From contig JAFXXQ010000005.1 in assembly GCA_017542145.1 (NCBI GenBank), forward strand, positions 1 to 52,510: DNA of 52,510 nt, in the 5' to 3' direction. The position numbers and the translations under genes were made by a program. The DNA comes from Bacteroidaceae bacterium. GTDB lineage: Bacteria > Bacteroidota > Bacteroidia > Bacteroidales > Bacteroidaceae. The notes under the pieces were generated by a model. That model was not told the origin of the DNA and did not search any database. It saw only the letters and a program-made list of their open reading frames with translations. Shown here one piece after another: positions 15,060 through 23,911 of this stretch; position 1 is the stretch's first letter, and every line of letters starts with the position of its first letter.

Positions 15060-15256
15060 GAATGAAAGCGTATTTGAAACCCGAGATGACAGAGTTTGAA
15101 ATGGAATCTCTGCCGATGATGTTGGAAACGTCAGAAATCGGCTTTGGTGAAGGAGGCGGCGATGCTAACGGTATGCGTCCACCCTTCGCGCCCCCATTCG
15201 GTGGAAATCCATTCGGCAATCCATTTGCTAATCCCTCTGGTGGATTCGGATTCTAA
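15056..15256 (+). CDS. small Gly/Phe/Pro-rich protein, precursor-peptide-like
   Basis: 66 aa, starting within the stop of the cohesin-like gene. A polar front part with the Bacteroidales small-protein pattern MKAYLKPEMTEFEMESLPMM is followed by LETSEIGFGEGGGDANG and a tail of repeated PPF/NPF units (PPFAPPFGGNPFGNPF) ending GFGF. Proteins of this layout (Lys-Pro-x-Met leader, then a Gly-rich end) occur widely beside secreted-protein genes and resemble modified-peptide precursors, but no modifying enzyme is encoded nearby. No signal peptide. Function unknown; a good terminator follows. Confidence 0.65.
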   Translation: MRMKAYLKPEMTEFEMESLPMMLETSEIGFGEGGGDANGMRPPFAPPFGGNPFGNPFANPSGGFGF

Positions 15257-15260
15257 CAGA

Positions 15261-15296
15261 AAATCGGGGCCTTCCTCTTGGGACGCCCCGATTTTT
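15261..15296 (+). terminator. rho-independent terminator of the dockerin/cohesin locus
   Basis: AAATCGGGG (15261-15269) pairs with CCCCGATTT (15286-15294) and runs into further Ts. It sits right after the last gene and closes the transcription unit. Confidence 0.8.
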
Positions 15297-15307
15297 CCTT
15301 CGCGCGT

Positions 15308-15897
15308 AATAAATGTATGGTCAGAGGTCTGTCATCCGTCATCGGATTGAAAAAACATGAAATTATCGTATGTTCCCGTTAATTGTCCTACGATTAACGG
15401 GAATTTAGTATTTAATGTCGTTTTTTCCCAACAGGTATCGGGGGTGTCGGTTGCGCCCTGTAAAGAAAAGAATATCAATCGTTAGTCCACCGATACCCCT
15501 CAATATGGGGTATCGGTGGCAAACTGTCAGGATGACAAAGCGTTGCGTCCTGCTACCGATACCACCGACACCCCTTGGAATAAACCGTATTTATACCGAA
15601 TTCACGAAAGACTAATTCATGACTCATTCAATGGTAATTCGTGTTTTCAGAATGTTTGGCGTTTTTCTGTAGACGTTTGGCATTCTGCCGCCAGCGTTTG
15701 ACGTTATTATCACGACGTCAAACGCTATTCACTCAGCGTTTGATTCTATTCTCTCAGATGCTTATTCTATTTCCGTAGAAGCTGATTCTAATTTCGCAGA
15801 TAAAGCAACTAGCGAAATAGAAGCTGATGTTATAGACGTGTAGAATGCCGTCCCTCACCTCGATGACGGATGACGGATCTCTGACCAAACATTTGTT
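15308..15897. mobile_element. gene-less element with terminal inverted repeats (MITE-like)
   Basis: The 32 bp at 15313-15344 and 15861-15892 are inverted copies matching at 29 of 32 positions (CGATGACGGATGAC at the inner side, CTGACCA near the outer side), and AA-AA matches extend about 5 bp outward on both sides. No reading frame of note lies within. The interior holds several perfect hairpins: TTCCCGTTAAT/ATTAACGGGAA (15373-15403), CCACCGATACCCC/GGGGTATCGGTGG (about 15498-15530) with flanking GGTATCGG copies, and AGCGTTTGACGT/ACGTCAAACGCT (15693-15726). I see no clear target-site duplication. It is most simply a non-autonomous transposable element. Confidence 0.6.
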
Positions 15898-16009
15898 TTA
15901 GACATTGCTGCCAACCCAAATGTAAACTATTTCGGATACGAGATATCTTAAAGATTGAGGATTGAAAAATGAAAATTGAAGATTGAAAACTGAAGAAAAG
16001 AGTTTTTTT

Positions 16010-16041
16010 TTTGTTCATTTGCTCAATTAGTATTACTTTTG
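16010..16041 (+). promoter_or_regulatory. promoter of pheT
   Basis: TTTG (16010-16013), 20 bp, TACTTTTG (16034-16041): both boxes match the Bacteroidetes consensus. The 15955-16005 stretch upstream is a simple GATTGAAAA-type repeat. Confidence 0.75.
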
Positions 16042-16107
16042 CAGTTTGAAATAGTACACGGGTGCTATCCTTATTAAATAATACAGGTAAAAAACTGAGC
16101 GAACAAA

Positions 16108-18627
16108 ATGAATATCTCTTACAATTGGCTGAAAGAGTACGTCCAGACCGACCTCACGCCTGATGAGGTGGCCGTGGCGCTGACGTCCATCGGACTGGAA
16201 GTGGGCGGTGTGGAAGAAGTGGAAACCATCAAAGGCGGGCTGGCGGGCATCGTCGTCGGCGAGGTGCTGACGTGCGAGCCCCATCCCAACAGCGACCACA
16301 TGCACGTCACCACCGTCAATCTCGGCGACGGGGGCGAGCCTGTGCAGATTGTCTGCGGAGCGCCCAACGTGAGGGCCGGACAAAAGGTCGTAGTGGCCAC
16401 GCTGGGCACGAAGCTCTACGAGGGCGATGTGGCCTTCACCATCAAGAAGTCGAAACTGCGCGGCGTGGAGAGCAACGGCATGATTTGCGCCGAGGACGAG
16501 ATAGGCATCGGCACGAGCCACGACGGCATCATCGTGCTGCCCGACACGGCCGTTCCTGGCACCCCTGCCAAGGAGTACTACCACATCAAGAGCGAATACG
16601 TCATCGAAGTCGATATTACCCCCAACCGTGCTGATGCGTGCAGCCACTACGGCGTGGCGCGCGACCTCTACGCCTGGCTGGTGCAGAATGGACGGAAGAC
16701 TAGCCTCACTCGCCCATCGGACGAGGCATTCAACGTCGATAACCACGACCTCGTCATACCCGTCGAGGTGAGGAACACCGAGGCCTGCCCGCGCTATGCC
16801 GGCGTTACTGTCAAGGGTGTCACCGTCAAGGAGAGCCCTGAATGGCTGAAGCAGAAGCTGACGCTTATCGGCCTGCGTCCCATCAACAACATCGTCGATA
16901 TCACCAACTACATCCTGCACGCCTACGGTCAGCCGCTGCACTGCTTCGACGCCGACAAAATCAAGGGCGGCAAGGTCATCGTGGAGACGAAGCCCGAGGG
17001 CACCCCGTTCGTCACCCTCGACGGCGTGGAGCGCAAGCTCAGCGAGCGCGACCTGATGATCTGCAACGGGGCCGAGGAGCCCATGTGTATCGCAGGCGTC
17101 TTCGGCGGACTGGAGAGCGGCACGGTGGAGACGACGAAGAACATCTTCCTGGAGAGCGCCTACTTCCACCCCACGTGGATTCGCAAGAGCGCTCGCCGTC
17201 ACGGTCTGCAGACCGACGCCAGCTTCCGTTTCGAGCGCGGCATCGACCCCAACGGCGTCATCTATGCCCTCAAGCAGGCGGCCCTGCTGGTGAAGGAGCT
17301 GGCGGGCGGCACCATCGCTATGGAGATTACAGACAGCTACCCGAACCCCATCGCCGACTTTGAGGTGGAACTGAAGTACAACTACGTGGACAGCCTTATT
17401 GGCAAGCATATCCCCGCTGAGACGGTGAAGAGCATCGTTCGCAGCCTGGAGATGAAGACCATCCGTGAGACAGCCGAAGGGCTCACGTTGAGTGTGCCTC
17501 CCTACCGCGTGGACGTTCAGCGCCCCTGCGACGTAGTGGAGGACATCCTTCGTATTTACGGTTACAATAATGTGGAGATTCCCACCACGCTGAAATCCAG
17601 CCTCTCTGTCAAGACTGCTATTGACCAGAGCCAGAAGTTGCAGAATGTCATCGGCGAACAACTGGTTGGCTGCGGATTCAACGAGATATTGAATAACTCG
17701 CTCACCCGTGCCGCCTACTATGACGGACTCGAGGCCTATCCGTCGGACAACCTCGTCCGGCTGATGAACCCGCTTAGCGCCGACCTGAACGTGATGCGCC
17801 AGACGCTTCTCTTCGGCGGCCTGGAGAGCATCGCCCGCAACGCCAACCGCAAGAACGCCGACCTGAAATTCTTCGAGTTCGGCAACTGCTACTACTTCCA
17901 CAACGAGAACCGTCGCGAGGCAGCTCCTGCCCAGCCCACCGTCGTCGAGGGCATCAGCAAGCCCGATGCGAAAGCTATCCTCTCCCCCTACAGCGAGGAC
18001 TACCACCTGGGTCTCTGGGTGACAGGCAAGAAGATTCAGAACTCCTGGGCCCATGCCGACCAGGCCTCGTCGGTCTATGAGCTGAAGGGCTACGTGGAGA
18101 ATATCTTTGCCCGTCTGGGCATTGAACGTCAAGCTATGGTGGTCGGCAACCTGAAGAACGATATTTTCTCTGCCGCTCTTACCTTCCACACACGTGGAGG
18201 TAAGCTGTTGGCCACCGTCGGCATCGTCACTCGCAAACTGCTTCGTCCCTTTGCCATTGAGAACGAGGTGTTCTTTGCAGACCTCAACTGGAAGGAACTG
18301 ATGAAAGCCATCCGGGGCCATTCGGTCAGTTATGTGGAGTTATCGAAGTACCCCGCTGTGCGTCGCGACCTCGCCCTGTTGCTCGACAAGAACGTCCCCT
18401 TCGCCGATGTGGAGCGCATCGCCTATGAGACGGAGCGTCGCCTGCTGAAGGAGGTCAGCCTCTTCGATGTCTATGAGGGCAAGAACCTTGAGGCCGGCAA
18501 GAAGAGCTACGCCGTCTGTTTCATCCTGCAGGACGAGAACCAGACACTCAACGACAAGCAAATAGAGAAGACGATGGAGCGCCTCGTCGCTGCCTTCGAA
18601 CAGAAACTCGGCGCCAAACTTAGATAA
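16108..18627 (+). CDS. pheT: phenylalanine-tRNA ligase beta subunit
   Basis: Beta subunit of the (alpha-beta)2 enzyme that charges tRNA-Phe. 839 aa, the usual size. It opens MNISYNWLKEYVQTDLTPDE as expected. Domains in order: tRNA-binding OB fold (about 40-155, HPNSDHMHVTTVNLG), B3/B4 editing domain (about 210-390), B5 (about 410-480), the catalytic-like core (about 490-690) and the C-terminal anticodon-binding FDX-ACB domain (about 740-838, YPAVRRDLALLLDKNVPF). The alpha subunit is not in this window. A long minus-strand frame across it is a GC-bias shadow. Confidence 0.97.
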   Translation: MNISYNWLKEYVQTDLTPDEVAVALTSIGLEVGGVEEVETIKGGLAGIVVGEVLTCEPHPNSDHMHVTTVNLGDGGEPVQIVCGAPNVRAGQKVVVATLGTKLYEGDVAFTIKKSKLRGVESNGMICAEDEIGIGTSHDGIIVLPDTAVPGTPAKEYYHIKSEYVIEVDITPNRADACSHYGVARDLYAWLVQNGRKTSLTRPSDEAFNVDNHDLVIPVEVRNTEACPRYAGVTVKGVTVKESPEWLKQKLTLIGLRPINNIVDITNYILHAYGQPLHCFDADKIKGGKVIVETKPEGTPFVTLDGVERKLSERDLMICNGAEEPMCIAGVFGGLESGTVETTKNIFLESAYFHPTWIRKSARRHGLQTDASFRFERGIDPNGVIYALKQAALLVKELAGGTIAMEITDSYPNPIADFEVELKYNYVDSLIGKHIPAETVKSIVRSLEMKTIRETAEGLTLSVPPYRVDVQRPCDVVEDILRIYGYNNVEIPTTLKSSLSVKTAIDQSQKLQNVIGEQLVGCGFNEILNNSLTRAAYYDGLEAYPSDNLVRLMNPLSADLNVMRQTLLFGGLESIARNANRKNADLKFFEFGNCYYFHNENRREAAPAQPTVVEGISKPDAKAILSPYSEDYHLGLWVTGKKIQNSWAHADQASSVYELKGYVENIFARLGIERQAMVVGNLKNDIFSAALTFHTRGGKLLATVGIVTRKLLRPFAIENEVFFADLNWKELMKAIRGHSVSYVELSKYPAVRRDLALLLDKNVPFADVERIAYETERRLLKEVSLFDVYEGKNLEAGKKSYAVCFILQDENQTLNDKQIEKTMERLVAAFEQKLGAKLR

Positions 18628-18662
18628 TTATTAATCTGAATTCTTAACTAAAAATATTTTTT

Positions 18663-19403
18663 ATGGGAAGAGCATTTGAATTCCGCAAAGCAAGAAAACT
18701 GAAGAGATGGGGCAATATGGCCCGCACGTTCACACGCATTGGCAAGCAGATCTCCATTGCCGTCAAGGCCGGAGGACCCGACCCTGACAGCAACGCTGCC
18801 CTCCGCGCCATCATCGCTACGGCTAAACACGAAAACATGCCGAAGGACAACATCGAGCGTGCTATCAAGAACGCCATGGGCAAGGATACGAAGGACTATA
18901 AGGAGATGAATTACGAGGGCTACGGCCCCCACGGCATCGCCGTATTCGTTGAGACTCTGACCGACAACACTACCCGTACCGTGGCCAACGTCCGTAGCGT
19001 CTTCACCAAATTCAGTGGTACCCTTGGCACTACAGGCAGCCTCGCCTTCATGTTTACCCATAAGGCTATGTTCACCTTCAAGAAGAAAGATGGGCTGGAT
19101 ATGGACGAGTTTATCCTTGATATGATTGACTATGGTGTGGAAGAAGAGTTCGACGAGGATGAGGATGGCATCACCATTTATGGCGATCCTAAGTCTTTCG
19201 CTCAGATCCAACACCACCTCGAGGAACAGGGCTTCGAAGTCGTCAGCGCCGAGTTTACCCGCATCCCCAACGACCTCAAGGACGTCACCGAAGAGCAGCG
19301 CGAAACTATCGATAAGATGGTGGAACGCCTTGAGGAGGATGACGATGTGCAGAACGTCTATACCAACATGCGCCCGCTGGAAGGCGGCGATGACGAGGAG
19401 TAA
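18663..19403 (+). CDS. YebC/PmpR-family protein
   Basis: 246 aa with the invariant opening MGRAFEFRKARKLKRWGNMA and the family core GGPDPDSNAALRAIIATAKH, MPKDNIERAIKNAMG and YEGYGPHGIAVFVETLTDN. Family members are cytoplasmic; some bind DNA as regulators and recent work ties them to translation of difficult (proline-rich) stretches. The acidic C-terminus (EDDDVQNVYTNMRPLEGGDD) is a normal feature. It follows pheT by 35 bp and is probably cotranscribed with it and with the next gene. Confidence 0.95.
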   Translation: MGRAFEFRKARKLKRWGNMARTFTRIGKQISIAVKAGGPDPDSNAALRAIIATAKHENMPKDNIERAIKNAMGKDTKDYKEMNYEGYGPHGIAVFVETLTDNTTRTVANVRSVFTKFSGTLGTTGSLAFMFTHKAMFTFKKKDGLDMDEFILDMIDYGVEEEFDEDEDGITIYGDPKSFAQIQHHLEEQGFEVVSAEFTRIPNDLKDVTEEQRETIDKMVERLEEDDDVQNVYTNMRPLEGGDDEE

Positions 19404-19414
19404 TCTCCTCCCAC

Positions 19415-19900
19415 ATGGTGATGAATAAGGAAGAGCGTGTCTCGCGGGCTGTCGGGTATTTCCGTCAGGGCTACAATTGCGCCCAGGCGGTTTGTGCTGC
19501 CTTTGCCGACCTCTACGGGCTGAGCGAGGAGCAGGCCATGCGCATTGCTGCCTCGTTTGGCGGCGGCATCGGACGGATGCACGAGACCTGTGGCGCCGCC
19601 TGCGGCATGTTCATCCTCGCAGGGCTCGACTGCGGCGCTACGCGAGCCGAGGACCGCGAAGGAAAAATGCATAACTACGAGGTCGTCCAACAGCTGGCTG
19701 CCGAGTTCCGACGCCGCAACGGTTCCCTCGTTTGTGCCGAGCTGTTGGGCATGCGACCACCAGTGGATGGTGTCCCCTTGAAAAAACGCCCCTGTGCTGA
19801 CACCGTCGCTGAGGGCGCGCGCATCTTTGCTGAGTATTTCGAGGAGGTTCACGAGATACCTTCGCTCCACAAGCCCCTGCAGGATATAGAACTGGCTTAG
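19415..19900 (+). CDS. C_GCAxxG_C_C family redox protein
   Basis: 161 aa (159 if translation begins at the second ATG, 19421). The family pattern is clear: RQGYNCAQAV, GGGIGRMHETCGAACG and a later cysteine near LVCAEL and RPCADTV. The spaced cysteines suggest a thiol or metal-binding redox role, sometimes found as a domain beside oxidoreductases. No signal peptide. It begins 11 bp after the yebC-type gene, implying cotranscription. The substrate is unknown. Confidence 0.85.
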   Translation: MVMNKEERVSRAVGYFRQGYNCAQAVCAAFADLYGLSEEQAMRIAASFGGGIGRMHETCGAACGMFILAGLDCGATRAEDREGKMHNYEVVQQLAAEFRRRNGSLVCAELLGMRPPVDGVPLKKRPCADTVAEGARIFAEYFEEVHEIPSLHKPLQDIELA

Positions 19901-19926
19901 CGTTTTTGTGAATAGATAACGGATTA

Positions 19927-21927
19927 ATGAACAATAGTAAAAAGATATTCCTCTGTCTGTGTATGTCGATGTGTTGCATCGTATCAGCATGGGGACAGAT
20001 GAAACAACTCTCGGGTACCCCCATTGGTAGCCCCAGCGTCGATTACGGTAGTGGCGACAACGTGCCTGCCAACGTGTTTGACGGTGATTACGATACATAC
20101 TACGCTTCACAGGAACGCAGCTACACTTGGGTGGGTCTCGACTTGGGCGAGCCCTATGTCATTGGAAAGATATGCTATGCTCCCCGTACGGGCTACACCA
20201 GCCGCATGTTGCTCGGAGTCTTCGAGGGTGCTAACGAACCAGACTTTAGCGATGCCATCCCCTTCCATATCATCGACAAGGAACCCCCCGAGGGGCGTAT
20301 GACCTTCATTGACATCGCGTGCAGCCGCGGCTTTCGCTATGTACGCTATGTGGGGCCTAACAACGTGCGCTGCAATGTGAGCGAACTACGTTTCTATGGT
20401 AGCGCTGGCGAAGGCAACGACACCGCCCTCTGGACAGCCTCGGACCTTCCCCTCATCACTATCCACACCACCGATGCTCGTGAGGTGACATCGCGCACTA
20501 CTTATATCGACGGTACGTATTCGGCCATCTATTCCACGAAAATCGACGGCTCGCCCGCACGTTCCAGTGGTGGAACGAGGATTCAGAGCGACACCCTGCA
20601 GATTCGCGGACGAGGCAATGCCAGCTGGGGCTTCCCCAAGAAACCCTATCGTCTGAAGCTCAATCGTGCTCGCAAACTGATGGGCATGTCGGCCGACGCC
20701 AAGAACTGGACTCTCATCAACAACTATGGTGACAAAACCCTTATGCGTAACCTGCTCGCCTTTGATGTCAGCTGTCGCCTGGGCATGGCGTGGACGCCCG
20801 AGGGACGACTGGTCGATGTATTCTTCAACGGCGAGTACGAGGGAACCTATCAGCTATGCGACCAAGTGCAGGTACACGAGGACCGCGTGGCTGTCACTAA
20901 GATGGAGAAGACGGACAACTATGGCGACTTCGTCACAGGCGGCTACCTCATCGAACTTGACTCCTATGCCAGCGGCGAACCCAAATGGTTTACCTCCAGC
21001 ACCTTCCGTATCCCTATTACCATCAAATACCCAGATAGCGAAAACATTACCCCTTATCAGGAGGCCTATATTAAGAACCAATGGAACGCGTTCGAGCGTA
21101 CCGTCTCTTCATCTAATTATGCCGACCCTGAAACGGGCTATGCCTCGATGCTCGACGTTCCCTCATTCGTACAGTATTTCCTTGTGGGTGAGTATAGCGG
21201 CAATACTGACACCTATTGGAGCGTTAATGTCTGGAAGGAGCGCGACGACCCTCGCTTTCACTTCGGCCCTGTGTGGGATTTCGACCTTGCCTTCGAGAAC
21301 GACAACCGTACCTATCCCATCAGCTCCATCGGTAATACGTTCATTGCCCTCTCTTCACGCTCATCAGCTGCCAATGGCGTCAGAAGCCTCATCCCCCGCA
21401 TCATCAATACCACCAAGGACCTACAATGCGAGGAGTGGAGCCGTGCGCGTCTCGACCGTGGACTTTCAACCGAACAGATGCTGCACCTTGTCGACAGTCT
21501 GGCCGAGAAGGCTGACGTCTCTCAGCGGTTAAACTTTATCCGTTGGCCCATCCTTAGCACCTATGTCCACCAGAACTTCCAGGCGCTTGGCAGCTATAGG
21601 GCCGAGGTAGAGTCCATGAAGTCGTACATTAGCTATCGCATGGACTGGATGGACAAGAAAGTCGGTCTTGATTCCATTTACTCTAAAGTCATTCTTCCTA
21701 TCTCTACCGTAGCCAAAGGCAATGTGCGAAGCGGGGTAGGGGGCATTCTCCTTGAAGGTTGGCCTGAAGGCACGAAGGTCACCATAAGCGATGTGGCGGG
21801 CGGCCTGCTCACTCGTCTTGTCGTGGATGATTTCTTCGTCATAGTTCCCCTTCCTTCGGGCATTTGTGTCGTCAATCTGGCTACTCCTGACGGATCTGTT
21901 CATCACGTCAAAGCCTACGTAAGGTGA
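19927..21927 (+). CDS. secreted discoidin-like and CotH-kinase-like protein
   Basis: 666 aa. A signal peptide (1-24, ending SAWGQ) precedes an F5/8 type C (discoidin) beta-sandwich at about 40-155 (NVFDGDYDTYYASQERSYTW and VGLDLGEPYVIGKICYAPRT), a carbohydrate- or surface-binding fold. From about 180 to 520 follows a CotH domain: LQIRGRGNASWGFPKKPYRL, NWTLINNYGDKTLMRNLLAF, GTYQLCDQVQVHEDRV and FGPVWDFDLAFENDN. The last 80 residues form a small beta domain (VAKGNVRSGVGGILLEGW) seen at the end of Bacteroidetes surface proteins. It is more complete than the CotH protein at 8030. Role on the cell surface is inferred. Confidence 0.88.
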   Translation: MNNSKKIFLCLCMSMCCIVSAWGQMKQLSGTPIGSPSVDYGSGDNVPANVFDGDYDTYYASQERSYTWVGLDLGEPYVIGKICYAPRTGYTSRMLLGVFEGANEPDFSDAIPFHIIDKEPPEGRMTFIDIACSRGFRYVRYVGPNNVRCNVSELRFYGSAGEGNDTALWTASDLPLITIHTTDAREVTSRTTYIDGTYSAIYSTKIDGSPARSSGGTRIQSDTLQIRGRGNASWGFPKKPYRLKLNRARKLMGMSADAKNWTLINNYGDKTLMRNLLAFDVSCRLGMAWTPEGRLVDVFFNGEYEGTYQLCDQVQVHEDRVAVTKMEKTDNYGDFVTGGYLIELDSYASGEPKWFTSSTFRIPITIKYPDSENITPYQEAYIKNQWNAFERTVSSSNYADPETGYASMLDVPSFVQYFLVGEYSGNTDTYWSVNVWKERDDPRFHFGPVWDFDLAFENDNRTYPISSIGNTFIALSSRSSAANGVRSLIPRIINTTKDLQCEEWSRARLDRGLSTEQMLHLVDSLAEKADVSQRLNFIRWPILSTYVHQNFQALGSYRAEVESMKSYISYRMDWMDKKVGLDSIYSKVILPISTVAKGNVRSGVGGILLEGWPEGTKVTISDVAGGLLTRLVVDDFFVIVPLPSGICVVNLATPDGSVHHVKAYVR

Positions 21928-21973
21928 TAAAAAGCAGGAAACGCAAAAAATATCGGAAAAAAACTGAAAAAAG

Positions 21974-22005
21974 TTTGCATGATTAAAAGAAATGATGTTA
22001 CTTTG
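21974..22005 (+). promoter_or_regulatory. promoter of the beta-barrel gene
   Basis: TTTG (21974-21977), 20 bp, TTACTTTG (21998-22005). The same TTACTTTG variant of the -7 box appears before rpmB. The leader is about 40 nt. Confidence 0.7.
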
Positions 22006-22051
22006 CGCGTAGAATTCAAATGTTATAGTAACCAAAAAAAACTTTAGAAAG

Positions 22052-22708
22052 ATGAAAAAGATTTTAGTTGCTCTTGTAGCTCTGTGCTTTGCTGCACCCT
22101 CATTCGCTCAGTTCAGTAGCGAAGGTTTCTCACTTGAAGAGACTACATTCTACTATGGTACGCGTGTTGGTCTCAACCTCTCAGGTCTTTCAGGTAATTA
22201 TTATGGAACTGGTAATCCTAACTACATGCCGGGTGGAACGAAGGCTGGTATCAACCTTGCTCTTATTGCCGGTTTCCGTGTAAGTCAGGATATTCCTCTC
22301 TTCCTTGAGAGTGGTGCTTACTATTCCACACGTGGTGCAAAGAAGGGCAAAAACGTTGCCAGCTTTAGCTACGTTGAACTTCCCGTGCTGCTTAAGTACG
22401 GTGTGCAGGTCACAGATGGTGTCGCTCTGATGCCGTTCTTCGGTCCCTACTTCTCCTTCAATTTGGCAGGAAAGTTCCAGTACCCATTGGATCCCAAAGA
22501 CCCTGCCAGCAAGGTCGAAAGATATAGAATCTCTAAAGATTACAAGATTGTTGATATGGGCTTCAAGCTCGGCTGTGGCGCAGAGTGGAACATGCTCTAT
22601 CTCGAACTTGGCTATCAGTTTGGTGCTTACAACATGGCCAGACATAAAGAATATGGTCAGGCAGCTCGTACCAGCAACCTCTTCGCTAACTTTGGTGTGA
22701 CCTTCTAA
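22052..22708 (+). CDS. small outer-membrane beta-barrel protein
   Basis: 218 aa, signal peptide ending APSFAQ, followed by alternating strands typical of the 8-stranded PorT/OmpX-like barrels of Bacteroidetes: FYYGTRVGLNLSGLSG, AGFRVSQDIPLFLESGAYYS, FSYVELPVLLKYGVQV and MPFFGPYFSFNLAGKF, ending in the barrel-closing TSNLFANFGVTF with terminal Phe. Such proteins are structural or of unknown role. Monocistronic, with its own promoter and terminator. Confidence 0.85.
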   Translation: MKKILVALVALCFAAPSFAQFSSEGFSLEETTFYYGTRVGLNLSGLSGNYYGTGNPNYMPGGTKAGINLALIAGFRVSQDIPLFLESGAYYSTRGAKKGKNVASFSYVELPVLLKYGVQVTDGVALMPFFGPYFSFNLAGKFQYPLDPKDPASKVERYRISKDYKIVDMGFKLGCGAEWNMLYLELGYQFGAYNMARHKEYGQAARTSNLFANFGVTF

Positions 22709-22752
22709 ATTAGCCAGAAGGATTCTGATAATCCTTACTAAAATAAATAATA

Positions 22753-22786
22753 AGAGACATGGTTTAGGCCATGTCTCTCTTTTTTT
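22753..22786. terminator. hairpin terminator after the barrel gene
   Basis: AGAGACATGG (22753-22762) and CCATGTCTCT (22769-22778) form a perfect stem with a T-run after it. It also lies just past the stop of the convergent oxidoreductase gene and may serve both. Confidence 0.85.
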
Positions 22787-22797
22787 GTATTATCTTT

Positions 22798-23763
22798 TTA
22801 ATCCATAGGGAATCGGACGTTCCACTCAGCACGGAGGGAGTCCATGATGCGCATGACGGCAAGGGTTTCGGCATGAGGCATGAAGGGACTTTCCAGCCAG
22901 CCGTTGCGCAGGGCTTCTTCGCAGGCATCGACTTCGTATTCGAAGCCTGTTACTTGGGGGGGCGCTTCAAGTGTGCGGATGGGGGTGTAGTCGCGGTTGT
23001 AGACGGTGGCGCAGAGGGGATTGTTGATGTTTTCGACGATGATGTATCCTTCTGTGCCGCAGATAATGCCTTGGCGGGGGCAGACGCTACGTGCACTACT
23101 TTGGAGGTTGGCCACGCGGCCGTTGGCATAGAGCAGAGTGATGGTCTCCTGCATGTCCATGCCTGTAGGGCCATTGATGCTGGCAGAGCGGACATCAACG
23201 ATGTCGGTTCCGAAGCACATGCGGGCGAAGTTGATGGTGTAGATGCCGATGTCGAGTAGTGCACCGCCACAAAGTTCAGGACGGACGAGGCGCTCCTTCC
23301 ACTCAATGGGGTAGCAGAGTGAGGCGGAAAGCAGTTGAGGCTGGCCGATGATTCCGCTCTCGATGGTCTCGCGAATGGTGGCGGAGAAGGGCATGTAGCG
23401 CGTCCAGATAGCTTCGGTAATAAAGACACCTTTGCTTTCAGCGAGACGGATAAGTTGCTCGGCTTCACGTGCATTGGCTGTGAAGGCTTTTTCGCAAAGA
23501 ACAGCTTTACCGTGGTTGATGGCCAGCGAGGCGTGGGCAAGGTGATGGGAGTGAGGCGTGGCTATATAGACAAGGTCCACGTCGGGGTCCTCCACCAACG
23601 ATTGATATGAGCCGTAGGCACGGGCGAAGCCGTACTTTGTGGCAAAGTCGCATGCCTTGGCGTAGTCGCGCGAGGCAATGGCGAAACGCCGCTCAGGCGT
23701 GTCCTTTAATGTCATGGCCATTTTTGTGGCGATATGGCCGGCGCCAATAATTCCGATTCGCAT
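22798..23763 (-). CDS. Gfo/Idh/MocA-family NAD(P)-dependent oxidoreductase
   Basis: 321 aa from the MRIGIIGAGHIA start; the ten upstream codons (MSHRDTKKTT) are probably not translated, since the Rossmann fold normally begins the protein. Seen: GxGxxA nucleotide loop (GIIGAGHIA), VDLVYIATPHSHH, and CEKAFTAN in place of the more common EKP motif; catalytic-region DIGIYTINFARM follows. Family members oxidise sugars, inositols or dihydrodiols; the ALLDIGIYTI spacing resembles trans-dihydrodiol dehydrogenase-like members. Substrate not predictable. Cytoplasmic, single gene. Confidence 0.9.
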   Translation of the reverse strand: MRIGIIGAGHIATKMAMTLKDTPERRFAIASRDYAKACDFATKYGFARAYGSYQSLVEDPDVDLVYIATPHSHHLAHASLAINHGKAVLCEKAFTANAREAEQLIRLAESKGVFITEAIWTRYMPFSATIRETIESGIIGQPQLLSASLCYPIEWKERLVRPELCGGALLDIGIYTINFARMCFGTDIVDVRSASINGPTGMDMQETITLLYANGRVANLQSSARSVCPRQGIICGTEGYIIVENINNPLCATVYNRDYTPIRTLEAPPQVTGFEYEVDACEEALRNGWLESPFMPHAETLAVMRIMDSLRAEWNVRFPMD

Positions 23764-23911
23764 GGTTGTCTTTTTAGTGTCCCTATGGGACATATATTAT
23801 TCAAAATCTTTTCAGAAAGTCCTTCAAAATGCTTGTTGACCTTTAAGAGTCCAATTTTGTTTAATTGTTGTTTTTTAATTATGTAGTTTTTCTCGTTAAG
23901 CGACTTTTTTC

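Noticed and set aside
16033..18321. 762-codon minus-strand open frame across pheT
   Set aside because: Fully antisense to an unmistakable pheT; composition (Val/Leu/Asp/His-rich) is that of a GC-bias shadow.
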